The notes under the pieces were generated by a model. That model searched no databases. It saw only the letters and a list, made by a program, of their open reading frames with translations, and was not told the origin of the DNA. Of a stretch of 64,000 nucleotides of DNA, positions 13,540 through 23,276 are shown piece after piece (the first letter of the stretch is position 1; every line of letters begins with the position of its first letter). The stretch is from Aporrectodea caliginosa (lineage: Eukaryota > Annelida > Clitellata > Crassiclitellata > Lumbricidae), in the NCBI GenBank assembly GCA_020284085.1, contig JACEVL010000161.1, positions 1,430,001-1,494,000 of the forward strand. The letters are read 5' to 3'. The translations under genes and the position numbers were made by a program.

Positions 13540-13810
13540 TATAAAATAATAAAAAAAATAATTTCAGTTAAGTTATACAAAACCTTTCTAGCTGATACTC
13601 CAGTGCGCTGATCTGTGAAAGGTAGAATTCTTTTGTCGCTTCATCAAGCTTATCTTCATCCTTTGGAGTTCGCTTTTTCGAAGTACCGCAGGTGAAGGTG
13701 GACTTCGCTTCATCCTTTTTCCCTTTTGCATCTTTTTTCCCTTTCGAATCTTTGCCACTCACTCCACGTTTGTCCACATTTGGATTCTTTTTATTCTTGT
13801 CAGGCTTCAT
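4792..13810 (-). CDS. CFAP157: CFAP157-like ciliary coiled-coil protein
   Basis: Eight coding exons on the minus strand: 13810-13584, 10579-10458, 9694-9545, 8984-8831, 8023-7756, 7090-6960, 6278-6128 and 5157-4792. All phases agree and the sum is 1569 nt (522 aa), close to the ~520 aa of vertebrate CFAP157. The N-terminus is a Lys-rich tail (MKPDKNKKN...), then KEFYLSQISALEYQLERYQR begins a coiled coil that continues through YQLEKEEVEAKMETVMEEMK, the landmark RRIKQTTHAAIQENVDSGHL and LMKQNDQLKQEVVLLKRN. The last exon ends in an acidic E-run. In vertebrates the family acts at the flagellar base and axoneme of motile cilia, so a ciliary role is inferred. Introns carry several SINEs, two MITEs and a minisatellite. 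The acceptor of exon 8 and the final ~40 residues are the least certain; a minus-strand AATAAA lies at 4325-4330. Confidence 0.85.
5208..5325 (+). repeat. Dispersed repeat, TTTAACGACACTGT family, copy 2
   Basis: GTTAGTTGCTGTTTAACGAC at the left and GGGACTGGCACTGTCAGAGT at the right. It sits just upstream of the last CFAP157 exon, in its intron. Confidence 0.65.
5461..5618 (+). repeat. tRNA-derived SINE, GGTTAGAG family, copy 1
   Basis: The tRNA-like head CTCCAATTGGTTAGAGAG is followed by GAGACCTTGTGCAAGTCACT, a CACAGCTGCTCAG body and the tail GTGCTTAATAAATGCATAAC. It shares head, body and tail with 9068-9215, 36244-36440 and 60320-60470. Confidence 0.65.
5630..5880 (+). repeat. tRNA-derived SINE, CTGGCACGAAG family, copy 1
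   Basis: Head AATGGCAACACTCTGGCACG, then a body with GGTCGACTCAGCCTTTCATT and AAATGAGCAGTAGGGC, ending GTCAGTTTGAAATAATAAAT. It matches 53886-54145 in order and parts at 8468-8800. Confidence 0.65.
7440..7700 (+). mobile_element. Truncated L2/CR1-like LINE end
   Basis: The reading frame near 7495-7560 gives RAFSVVGPSTWNGLPLAL, the conserved C-terminal motif of L2/CR1 ORF2, followed by stops, TTGTAGAGGCGC and a (GAAT)n tail. It lies in the CFAP157 intron between exons 5 and 6, antisense to the gene. Confidence 0.65.
8040..8465. repeat. Minisatellite, ~17-18 bp unit
   Basis: About twenty imperfect copies of GTCTTACTATTACAATTA, some with a shorter or extended end (ATTACAGTCTTAC). It fills most of the CFAP157 intron between exons 4 and 5. 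No spacer diversity is present, so it is not a CRISPR-like array. Confidence 0.9.
8468..8800 (+). repeat. SINE fragment with an inserted LINE tail
   Basis: 8468-8570 (CCCGCTAGCCCCATAAGGTT ... GCAGTAGGAC) and 8745-8800 (GTCATACTGCATTTGTCAGT) are the middle and end of the CTGGCACGAAG SINE family. They are separated by an A/T-rich LINE-type tail with CAATAAAACAACTTG(ATTG)n at 8665-8700. This is best read as an insertion into an older SINE. Confidence 0.5.
9068..9215 (+). repeat. tRNA-derived SINE, GGTTAGAG family, copy 2
   Basis: The best-preserved copy: GGTGGTCGATTGGTTAGAGC is the A-box-bearing head, CGGCTTGTAATGTGG follows, TGGTTCAGTCCTCG is B-box-like, and the tail is GCTTAATAAATGCATAATAA. 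It runs into A/T-rich simple repeat. Confidence 0.75.
9225..9395. repeat. A/T-rich microsatellite (TAA/ACC/CAA)
   Basis: Runs of (CTAATA), (CCA), (CAA), (TAA) and A tracts, probably the expanded tail of the preceding SINE. Confidence 0.8.
9734..9893. mobile_element. hAT-type MITE, GTTTCCGTTA family, copy 1
   Basis: 160 bp with inverted tips CAGTGTTTCCGTTA ... TAACGGAAACACTG. It is flanked on both sides by ATCATCAT, but this lies in a (CAT)n run, so the 8-bp duplication alone would be weak. The second copy at 44859 has an unambiguous duplication. It lies just upstream of CFAP157 exon 3, in the intron. Confidence 0.75.
11066..11136. repeat. (AT)n microsatellite
   Basis: About 35 uninterrupted AT units inside the nested MITE of the 2.2 kb element. 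Confidence 0.95.
12065..12315 (-). repeat. tRNA-derived SINE (antisense) inside element copy 2
   Basis: Minus-strand head GCGGTGGTGTAGCGGTATGT and GGAAGGTCGCAAATTTGAAT, matching 1860-2100. Confidence 0.55.
13429..13560. repeat. (AAT)n microsatellite
   Basis: Long AAT run with a few interruptions, ending about 24 bases from the splice donor of CFAP157 exon 1. Confidence 0.9.
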
Positions 13811-15778
13811 TTCTTCACCACATTAACGAATTCTGTTAGAACACAGAAAGAGCAACAAAAGACAGGAACTAATTGAGCATTTGAGCAGACTGATCTTCTA
13901 ACAAGCAAACATGGTTGACAAGAAAATAATTGTAGAGCATCAGTGTCAAAACTTTTTCAATGGTGGGCCAGTGGCAATATTTTGCAGCAAGTGGCGGCCA
14001 GGGTGTCGAAGGCTCCTGAGCAAAATATGGGTAGGTAAGGGGTCTAGCAGAAGGCTTGGTGAGCCGTCCCCAGAAATGTTTTTGCAAAACTAAATCTTAA
14101 ATGGTGCATTCAGTCAAATTTGGCTGTTAAAATCTTAATTTTAATCTTCATTATCAGTCATGAACATCACATATCGTATCGTATCGTATTTAAGTATTTA
14201 TAAAGCGCCTCTCGTAGGGTGAACCGTTCAGAAGCGCTCCCAGTGTGCTACGCCCCGCGAAAATAAACAGGTTTTGAGAAACGAACTGGCTACGGTACCG
14301 TCCGGACGGTACCGTTATTTCATTTCTACGGTACCGTCCGCAAATAATCTATGGGCGATTGCACATATCTATGGCGTGTACATCCGGTTGAAATAAATAT
14401 TGGCAAAAGCCTGTCACGTTAAGTTGTTGTCTTCGCGTCGAATTTTTCTATGGCCGACAACTTGAGGGTCGTTTAGGGCCAGGTTAGTATTCGTGTGGTC
14501 GTTTAGTGTCAAATTAGGCGTCGTGAGGGTCGGTTAGGGTCAGGGTTAGGGTTAGTTTCGTTCATCTCTTAACTACTGCGCTATTGATGGTTAGGCTTTC
14601 ACGCCATAGATATGTGCAATCGGCCATAGATTATTTGCGGACGGTACCGTAGAAAAGAAATAACGGTACCGTCCGACGGTACAGTAGCCAGTGCCTTTGA
14701 GAAAGCGAAGGAAGAAGAGAGACTGCCAGAGAGAATTTTACAGCGAACAGAAGGAGACATAGGTGACAGGTCCTAACTTTTTATCCTCAAATTGTGTAGT
14801 CTTTAGGAAAATTCGGCGGGCCACAAATGGTCCGCGGGCCAGTTTCTTTTATACCCATTTTGTTTTTTGTACAAGAAATCAAGAATAACAATAGGAACTT
14901 TTACAACAGTTAATATAGTCTAAGTCGCTATCCTAAGATGGGTTTCTTGGTGAACATTTTAATCAGTACAAATGTTTATCTATAAAAGCAAACAATTTGC
15001 AAAAGTTACCACCGTCACAATAAAGCTGTAGATTATTCGCAACTTACAGAAAATGATAATTTTAAAAGCCGTAAAGAAAACTTTGATAATTATATGCAAT
15101 TTATTTCTCTGCATGCGTCGCGTACTTTCCACACAACGCTAGCAACGTGACGTCATATTGTATTCGCTAGGTGGCGTTGATGTACTCACAATTCTGATGT
15201 AGCGCCTTTCTGTCAGCAACTTATTTTAACTACGCCGCTTACACGAATTCTGTTATGATAATAATACACAATTCACATGATCAGAAGTATTTGCAGTTTC
15301 TAGTAAGAAGAAAAAAATTTCTATTCTTGAAGTGAAACAATTTCCTTATCGTTGAACACACTTACTTACTAAGTTACTTAAGTAAGTAAGAGTAACGTTA
15401 ACCAAAGAAGATATGCCAAAATAAATCTTATGTTATCAAATAGTAGCGGCAACGGCCTATGTTGTCATAAGCTGTTGTGATAATAATAGATAATTCAAAT
15501 GATCAAAAGGTAGTTTTTCATAAAAAGGACAACTTTCTATACTAGAAGAAGATTTCCTTATCTTGAAGTGACGTTTGATATAATATTTATTTATAGATAG
15601 AAGAACAAGTATCTCAATGTGCTAAGGCTAAACTCTTAAATAGTCTGCTAAACTGCCTCTCTGTGATAAGGAAGAAATGCGTTTGTAACAACTATTTTGA
15701 TTGGCTGGTTGCGCGAGTATGGCGTTTCGTATGAGTTTGTTTTTCCGTAACAAATTCAATTAAACGTTTGGGTCAGTG
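13811..15778. other. Divergent intergenic region CFAP157 / DOK-like
   Basis: The two start codons face away from each other across 1.97 kb. It holds a fold-back element (14282-14695). Traces of GGTGGGCCAGTGG (13964) and GCGGGCCACAAATGGTCCGC (14817) resemble the ends of an old hAT element surrounding the fold-back. An antisense L2-type 3' end (TATAAAGCGCC) lies near 14190. The last ~900 bp has no recognisable repeat and is the likely promoter region of the adaptor gene. No TATA box or initiator can be assigned with confidence. Confidence 0.5.
14282..14695. mobile_element. Fold-back (MULE-like) MITE with ~95 bp inverted repeats
   Basis: The left arm 14285-14380 and right arm 14600-14690 are near-perfect inverted repeats that start ACTGGCTAC and contain GGTACCGTCCG blocks and CAAATAATCTATGG. 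Both sides are flanked by TTTGAGAAA (14273-14281 and 14696-14704), a 9-bp duplication. Long arms plus a 9-bp duplication are typical of Mutator-like elements. The ~200 bp centre is G-rich and contains GGTTAGGGTCAGGGTTAGGG. Confidence 0.8.
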
Positions 15779-18700
15779 ATGGATAATTCGGAAAGATCGA
15801 ATCATGAAGTTATCTTTGAGGTGATATTTAAGTTTTGATAGATCTATTTAACATAATAAGAAGATGTGACATTTTTCGCTTTAACGTTATGACCATAGTT
15901 GAAGTCATCTGACTTCGTGACCCTTGGACTTGGTCTTGAAATTTCGTGGGAGGGCGTGTTTTGAAGATGAATCTTAAGTACTTTAAGTTCTAGTAATACT
16001 TTGAATTCTAGTACTTACTTTTTTATGTTTGTATATACCTTGATTTCAACCCTTCCGTCTTAGGTGTTGCTCAAACACTTGCTCCTGTTTCAAACTGATG
16101 CGTAATTGATTGTGAAACAAAAAGATAAAACACAAAAGATCATGTTGTTTATGATGTTATTGTCGTTTGTCAGACATGGCTTCACAAACTGCGTGGAAAT
16201 GTCGGCGAGACAAAGATGTCGCACTATCTGTCAGGAGCGTGGAGTAAAAAGTACTTTATCCTTCTGCGCGAGGGAGACAAACCGAAAGCATTCTACTACA
16301 ACAAGAAACCAAAGAACTTTTTGGATGGCCAGAAAGGTTTCTTTGTTGTTAAACTTAACGCCCGTCGTCTTAGCTTGCTGACTAACCATTGCTTGATTTA
16401 GAACTGATTTCTCGGACCTATCGGATTTTGACTGAACTTCGATTGATGCCTTGGGCATTATGATAACAGCTCTAGTGAAGTCATTAAATTAGATTTGTCA
16501 TCATCATTTTCATCATCATCATCATCATCTCATCTCCTCGCATTACTGACCTGCCTAATATATTGCATTTTAAGTAAGTAAGTGAGTAAGTAAGTGAGTA
16601 AATAATCTTATTAGCATGAAACATGTGCCAGCACTTTACACCAACAGAGTAGTACAATGTCTTTAAAAACAATGCAATATTAATTAGATATGGTTTTATA
16701 AGTGTAACGTAAGTGTCTCTCAAAAGTGCTGGTGGTGTTATATAATTAATGCAGCATCAGGTATGCTGGAGAAGGTATCTAGTACCACTTGAACATTTGT
16801 GTAACACATTTTTGATGATCTTAAACGACTCTATGTTCATACTGAGAGCATAGTGTGCAAAGGGTCTATGGTTGTGTCAACTGTCTGGCTTATCGTGATC
16901 TGCATTTAAACCTATCGTCTTACGGCTTGGCTGTTGTTGTTTTCCAAAGGTGCGATCGACTTGGACGATCATTACCACGTCGATCTGAAGCCAGCGTTCA
17001 AAGGCAAACAGTTTGTTTGTCATCTGATGACAGGCACGAGAAATGTTCTGCTAGCCATCGAAAAAGAAGAGATCTACAACCTTCTGCTGTTCTTCCTTCG
17101 AACACAGATCCGCCTGAAGGATGAGTTTGAAGGTAGGCCATCCTCATGCGAGCTGATCTAATCTAATCTCTTTCTAATCTAATCCACTTCTGATCTAATC
17201 AATCTCTAGATAATCTAATCCTAAGAGCTGCCAATGCTCGGCCCGATAGCGATTGGTTTCTTAGTTTGTCCTATCTCGCTCTTTTGTCTGTCCTTGCTCT
17301 CACTTTCACCCAATCTCTTTCTTCTCGTCTCATTTTGTGTGTGAAGGGTGTCCACTGAGTTTAGGACCTGATGGATGGAGCACAGAATGGGGAAAGCTGG
17401 AAGCAGAAGCCTGGCAGACTGCTTTAAATAGAGATTCAATCTTTAAATTACAAAGGTATTTTAATCCAAAGCATGTGATATGAAGTCTGTTCCTCTGTGT
17501 TTAAGAAGAAGCTCATAAATGGAAAGATAAATTCAATTGCTGATTTTGAAAAGCTGAATTTACTTCAGGAGTTCTCTGAGGATTACGTGTTTATTAGGTG
17601 TCACTATCATTCGAAGCATCAGTTTATGGCATTGAGCAGTGGTTAAAGTGGTTTGGGTGAGCAGTGGGAACGCTGAAGAAGAGTTTTATAGGAGAGCATG
17701 TGTTATCATGGTTCCATTGCATGGTGGGCAGTGGGAATGCAAGCAAACAATTTTGAGAGCAGTGGGAACGGCCGTTCCCACAGTTCCCACACCACTTTAA
17801 ACCCTGGCATTGGGTATCTGTGAGTGAAGGACTTGCTCATGGTCCCTAGGTAACCGTCTCAGGGAAGACTCGATCAGGGAATGGAGATGATTGTCTTTGA
17901 TGTGGTTTTGTAGAGGAGTGTTTTATCGTTCGACCGGAGCGATCGGAAGACCATCGTCGGATTGGAGCGCAGAGCTCCATGTGCCTTCTCCATATTTCAC
18001 AATGGGGACTCACTCTCGCACTCCAGGTAACAGAGATCGATAACGAGAAATTCATCTTCTCATTCAATCTTAGTTGACCATAACCTAAACTGCGAGTAGC
18101 TATATAGATGTAGTTTCTGCAGGTATGATCAGTGCTTTTTTTCTAGAAAAAAAGCACTGATTCCGGAACGAAAAAAATTCAGAACAATTATAGGGGCATA
18201 TTTTATTTTGATATTTCTATTTCATATAAATCAATATCAATAAACACTGAAAGCACTGAAATTAAATGAAAGTATCTAAGTAAATTTTAAATAATTTTGT
18301 ATTAAAAATTTTAATTCACTAAATTATTTTTAATGGCTGAAAAAAGGTCCCGGAACGCTGTTCCGGACTGCTCCGGCTGAAAAAAAGCACTGGGTATGAT
18401 GAATTCTGTGTTGGCACTTTGAAATTTTTAGAATGATTGGTAGAACTTGGAATTAATAATAATAATAATATTTGTGTTTATTGGCAAGCTCACTGACAAA
18501 CTGCTGTAAGTAACATTGAAACATTGATGGTACAAATTTCATGATCTTATTGAACACACGTCTTAGCAGCCTGTTAGGTGCCCACTCAGTTTACAGCTGT
18601 CCCCTAGGGAGTGGAAGGCTGAGTCGACATAGAGGGGGCTATGGGCATCGAACTGCATCTTTGAAGATCTATTTGTTCTTCAAGAGTGTTACGATTTAAT

Positions 18701-21700
18701 TATCCCCATCCTGTTCTATGTAACAGGGTAAGAGAACAAACAACAGACTATGATAGATGTACTTGGGTTAGTTTATTTAATTTTTTGATTATTATACCTG
18801 TTTGATTTTTCTAAGAATAATTCAATTGTCTTGTCGTTTTCAGCTGTCTAAGTCCGTTGTGGCGCAGTGGCCGCTGCGTTGCATTCGCTGGTACGAATGC
18901 ACCGGTAGGGGGCGCTTCACGATCGAGACGGGGAGCCACTCATCCACTGGTGCTGGCCGATACGTTTTCAAGACGCGCGTCGGTCAAGACAGCGCCATCT
19001 ATGATCGAATCGACACTCTTGTGAACGAGCAGACGAGGTTGCAAGGAGTGAGTGACTCAGGCTGACTGCTCTGCTTTCTTGGTCTGGTTGTAGACAGGGC
19101 TGGGCATGTATGCATGGTTGGTGTTCCACTTGATTTAAGCAACCATTGGTTGATGCATTTGGCATTATGTTCAGGGCTCTGTAAAAGTTAGTAGATTAGA
19201 TTTAACTTGTTTGCATTTGTAACCAGCCTAAGTAAGAGTATCCTTAATTATATTGTGTTGTATTCAAACACTTATAAAGCACCTTTAGTAGGGTTAACCG
19301 TTCAGAGGTGCTCCCAGTGCACAAGGCCATGAGAGAATAAAATAGGTTTTACAATATTATATTAATTTATTTTACAAATGTTACCTCTTTATAATTGCGT
19401 ACTTTAATGAACCAATTGCAAACCGTATTTTGGTGGACAAACAGCATGGCCTCACAGACAGTTACATTGATATGATGATGTTTAAGAACCTCACAAAGGC
19501 ACTGAAATACAGCTATCTATGAGATCGAAAAAAGTCGGCCTAGGTATGCGCTTAGAATGTTTCCCGAGCTGTATGTGGTGGAAAAGTTCCAGTATAAGCC
19601 GGAGACTGTTCCACAAGGATGGTCTAATGCAGGAGAGGGAATGATTGGATTAGATTAGCCTTGTTTTCCAGCAGTGAATTCCCAACAAGTGCCTTATAAC
19701 TGCATAGAGATGCACACCTCCATGAATATCATGAATCTTACTCTGCTGGGTGTCTTAGTTCGTTTTTAGACACCTCTCTTCGCCTAGGCTTACTCCACTT
19801 GATCTTATAGTTTTGTTTTTCGCTCTTGTAGCAGGATGACTGTGTTATGGCGCCATAGAAATTGTCATTGCTATTATTATCATTTATATAACATAGCTTT
19901 CTAAGAGATGCGGTTTCTGAGTGGAGTCTTCTCTGCAAATCGTTTAAGAAGTTGAGACTTGTAGAAGGCACATTTGAAGCATGAATCCCCTATTGAAATT
20001 GTGCTCTATCTCTGTGCCATGATTGTATGCTTCATCTGTGTCATTGTGCTTCAGTTGGTGCTGTCGCGTGTGTCAAACTCGAGCGGTGGCCTCGAAGCGT
20101 TTGTCCTCGACTACTCGGGACTTGACAGTTTGACGGATGTCGTGGCCGACATCCGGTTTATTTCGCACCTGAAGAAGATTTCACGCGACATCTACGACCA
20201 ACTTAGTGAACATCTGGGTCTGTTTGAGCAATGATTTGGCGATTTATGTTGCTCCTATATAGGATCAGAAGGCAGAAAAGCTGCTGTTTGTGACAAATTA
20301 TAATTTTATGCAATGTCTGAATATATTGCTGTGGTCAGCAAAGTTCATGTTGATCAGTTTCTGTGGTGACAGTGGTATGTTATAATCTCATAATTTGGCA
20401 AGGACTTGTCTTGTAAGGGTGCTATATAAATAATTTGAGAAGCACCTGTCTTATTAAAGGTGCTACATAAATGTGGACTGTCAAGTAACAATTACAACTA
20501 CAACATTGATTGATTGATTGACATTAATTTGTTTGATGGTCATGCATGTTATAAAGAGATTCTGGCGTCTTTGCGTCTTTGTATGTACGTATGTATTGTA
20601 TATGTATCTTTTTTGTGTCTATGCATGTATGCATGCATTTATCTTGTATGTGTGTGTTTGTCTGACTGAATGTAGTGCCATGTTAAGTCTCTCCCAGGAG
20701 CTCTTGCTCATGTGAATAGTGTGGAAGTTCATTAAAACAAGAAGTCAGTCAGTAAGTAAGTATATTCTTTATTCACCAATTGCTAATCACACTTTGGTGT
20801 ACAGACATCTCATAAACACCGTAGAAGAAGTTTGTAAGCACGTAATTTGTAAGCATCGTAATTCTTACGAATCATAATTGAGTAACGAGAATGTAATGTA
20901 ACAAGACATTTATAAAGCACCACTTAAGAGTCTCTCAGAAGCACTCAAAGTCACCAATGATTTACACACATGCACATGCTTTGGAATCAGCTCCCCTCTT
21001 ACTCATTCCTCTTTACTAAGGGGTGTCCATTAATTATGTCAACAAAATACAGGGGACTGGGGTTTGGAAAGTTTGACAGTTGTTGACAGGGTGGGGGGAA
21101 GGGGGCCCGGTTCAAGTTGGCGTCAACAAATTTTTTCCCCAATGAATCCCAAAAAGGTAGCGAAAGACTACAAAAAGGTCATTGAGAAAAAAGTTCAGTA
21201 CTGGCTACGCTGCTGGTGGGGGGGTTCTGGGATTGTTGACATAATTTTGGGGGATCCGTCAATGTTTGACAGTTGTTGACAAGGAGGGGTCAAAAAGGCC
21301 TAAAATTTGTTGACATAATTAATGGAGAGACCCTCTGGTGGTTCAAGTGTTTCCTTTCGCTTTCTTAAGACCACTTTCTTCTCTCTGGGTCTTTCACAAT
21401 GGGAGCACCTCTGATTGTTGTGAACTGCAAGAGGCGCTTTGTAAGTATATATATATACAATACACACATGATGTGCTTCAGGCAATAAGGATCTCAAATG
21501 AAGGATCATATGATATATATACGTCATAAGTGATGCTACCCAGGACATAAATTCTCCAAGCAAAATGAATGATTGAGAGGTGTCTGGTTTAAGCGCTGAG
21601 TATCAGCTTCCACTTAATGACTTTGTTGTTATTTTGCAGGAGGAGGAGGAGGAGGAGGTGGAGGAATGACAGACAGTTACAACACAAGTAGTTCGGTTGT

Positions 21701-23276
21701 TGATCTTTTATCGTCACAGTCATCTGATAGGTGAGCATTGGACAGATATCAAATTTAAGGCCTGGAAAACCTGGAAAAACGTGTTTTCAGCCTCACGTTT
21801 TTATGATCCATGAGGCACGAGGTGTTCTCTGCTGTTGTAAAGTGTTCTTCCGTGTTGTTTACTAGGATGTGGTTATTTCACTTTCTTTTTTCTGCTTTGT
21901 ATATGATCAAAGAATGATCATACAGAAGTGATCGTGTGAGGTGGCAATAAGGATCTTGCATGATGTGTCATGCGATGATAATGAAGCAAGATTGATCATT
22001 TGAATGTGCTTTTGGGTCATTCCTTTCAGTGACCCTAGCAACTAAGTGACTAATAAAATAAGGGGACAAGGGTGCTATATGAAAATGTCTAGTGACCGTG
22101 TCTTGTTACTTCTGTAGGAGTCATCATCTTGGTGTCACGCCGAGTCGAGGAGTCGAATCAGCACAGCTAGAATTTTCTTCACTTCGATCCGACAGACCCC
22201 ACGATATTGTCATGACCTCGCAGTATCTTCACATGGGAACTCCAGTCTTTGACATGTCCCCGATCAACGATCGAGCGCCTTCGATCAGCCGATCAACCAA
22301 CGGAAGCGCCGCACTGAATGAGTCTTACAAAGCGTCACCCAAAGTCGACTACAGCCTTGAGCAACTCATTGAAGCCCCAGAGCATTCTGGCACAGCCGAG
22401 GTTTTTAAGTCACGACGCGGTGGAGCCTCTTCCTACAAACAACGCTATCCCAGTTCGTCGTCGACGTGCCTTCGACTTCGATCGCTCAGTCTCGACGATT
22501 TAACCGAGTACATCGGAGCATCAGAGCGAGCGCTCTCGCTCTACACGAACAGCGTGTTCCAAGAGTCGTCAGAAGATGGCGCGAGAGGAGGCGACGCAGA
22601 ACTAAAGTGTGGCGACGATTTATACCCTTACTCCTACGCGACAACGCCAGACTTTGGTCTTTTGAGAGAGCATGAAGACAGTACAAACCCATCCAGAGAC
22701 AATGACGGTTACTGTCGACCTCAGAGCGGTCTCGTTTCAAAGACGCTCTCCAATCCAAACTTCCTGGAAGAGAGCGGATCTCGGCGGATGGCAGCCAAGA
22801 ACGATGGAACGAACAGAGCGAGGATCAGATCGATCCGCCACGTGATCATAGGACAGCAGCGACATTCCAACGAAGCCGCTTTAGATCGAGTTTTCAACGG
22901 CAGCGTCTCACGCGGTCCGGCTGCGGAGGCGAGCGTCTCGCCACAACAGCAGGTGGTTTCTGCGGAGATGACGAGACCAAAGGGAGTCAGCACTACGCCA
23001 AAGACGAGGATCTTCACAAGACAGAAGTCGGCAGGAACTCAAGGCCCTCTCACCCCTCTATCTGCCCCCGTCGCCCCACTCTCCCTCTCCCTGTCAGCAT
23101 CGGCCGGTCCGCCGCTGATGTCGTTTCACGCCCTTGCCAGCCCCCCTCTTGGGCAGGGTCAGGGGTCAAACCGAAGTCAGAGACAGTTACCAGAGTTACC
23201 GACGAACGGTTCCACATCCCGCGTTCCGCATCACTCGACCTCGTCGCGGTCGAAAGACGCGACGTCCTTCGTCTGA
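15779..23276 (+). CDS. DOK-like docking protein (PH + IRS-type PTB adaptor)
   Basis: Eight exons with agreeing phases: 15779-15820, 16174-16336, 16950-17132, 17914-18026, 18844-19047, 20055-20217, 21640-21730 and 22118-23276; 2118 nt, 705 aa. Residues ~12-130 form a PH domain (ETWLHKLRGNVGETKM, WSKKYFILLREGDKP ... KDEFE). Residues ~131-235 form an IRS-type PTB domain (ECFIVRPERSED, LLHISQWGLTLAL, QWPLRCIRWYEC, RFTIETGSHSSTGAGRYVFK). The 470-residue tail is Ser/Thr-rich, with a Gly run in exon 7. Tyr sites include SQYLHMG (YxxM, a PI3K p85 SH2-type site) and GYCRPQ (YxxP, a Crk SH2-type site). DOK proteins are membrane-proximal substrates of tyrosine kinases, so that role is inferred. I cannot say which DOK it matches best; DOK7 and DOK1-3 are all possible. 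Exon 6 (LVLSRVSNSSGG...) has no family counterpart known to me, but its phases fit. The first 14-codon exon was chosen because it has an ATG, a donor and the right phase. Confidence 0.82.
18130..18392. mobile_element. hAT-type MITE, CAGTGCTTTTTTTC family
   Basis: 263 bp with inverted tips CAGTGCTTTTTTTC ... GAAAAAAAGCACTG and exact 8-bp target duplications GGTATGAT (18122-18129 and 18393-18400). It lies in DOK-like intron 4. The inner sequence (GGAACG, CCGGAACG, TTAAAAATTTTAAT) identifies nested copies inside both 2 kb elements at ~963 and ~10925. Confidence 0.92.
18455..18690 (-). repeat. Antisense SINE with A/T-rich tail
   Basis: Starts with (AAT)n and ATTTGTGTTTATTGGC and ends near GGGCTATGGGCATCGAAC. 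On the minus strand this is a B-box-like head followed by a body containing TCAGCCTTCCACTCCCTA and a TTATT tail. The body motif recurs in the CTGGCACGAAG SINE family. Confidence 0.45.
20750..20845 (+). repeat. Dispersed repeat with (AAGT)n and CACCAATTGCTAATCACA
   Basis: AGTAAGTAAGTATATTCTTT, CACCAATTGCTAATCACACT and TGGTGTACAGACATCT recur in opposite orientation at 48555-48625 and 50385-50450, and in parts at 19385, 35680 and 16575. It is probably a SINE or LINE 3' end. Confidence 0.5.
21020..21334. mobile_element. MITE with TCCATTAATTATGTCAACAAA inverted ends
   Basis: The left end GGGTGTCCATTAATTATGTC and right end GACATAATTAATGGAGAGAC are inverted copies sharing 21 exact bases. Inner repeats of TTTGACAGTTGTTGACA occur on both sides. 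There is no convincing target duplication. It lies in DOK-like intron 6. Confidence 0.7.

Noticed and set aside
14520..14560. Telomere-like TTAGGG repeats suggesting a chromosome end
   Set aside because: Only a few imperfect units, within a mobile element and flanked by ordinary gene-bearing DNA on both sides.
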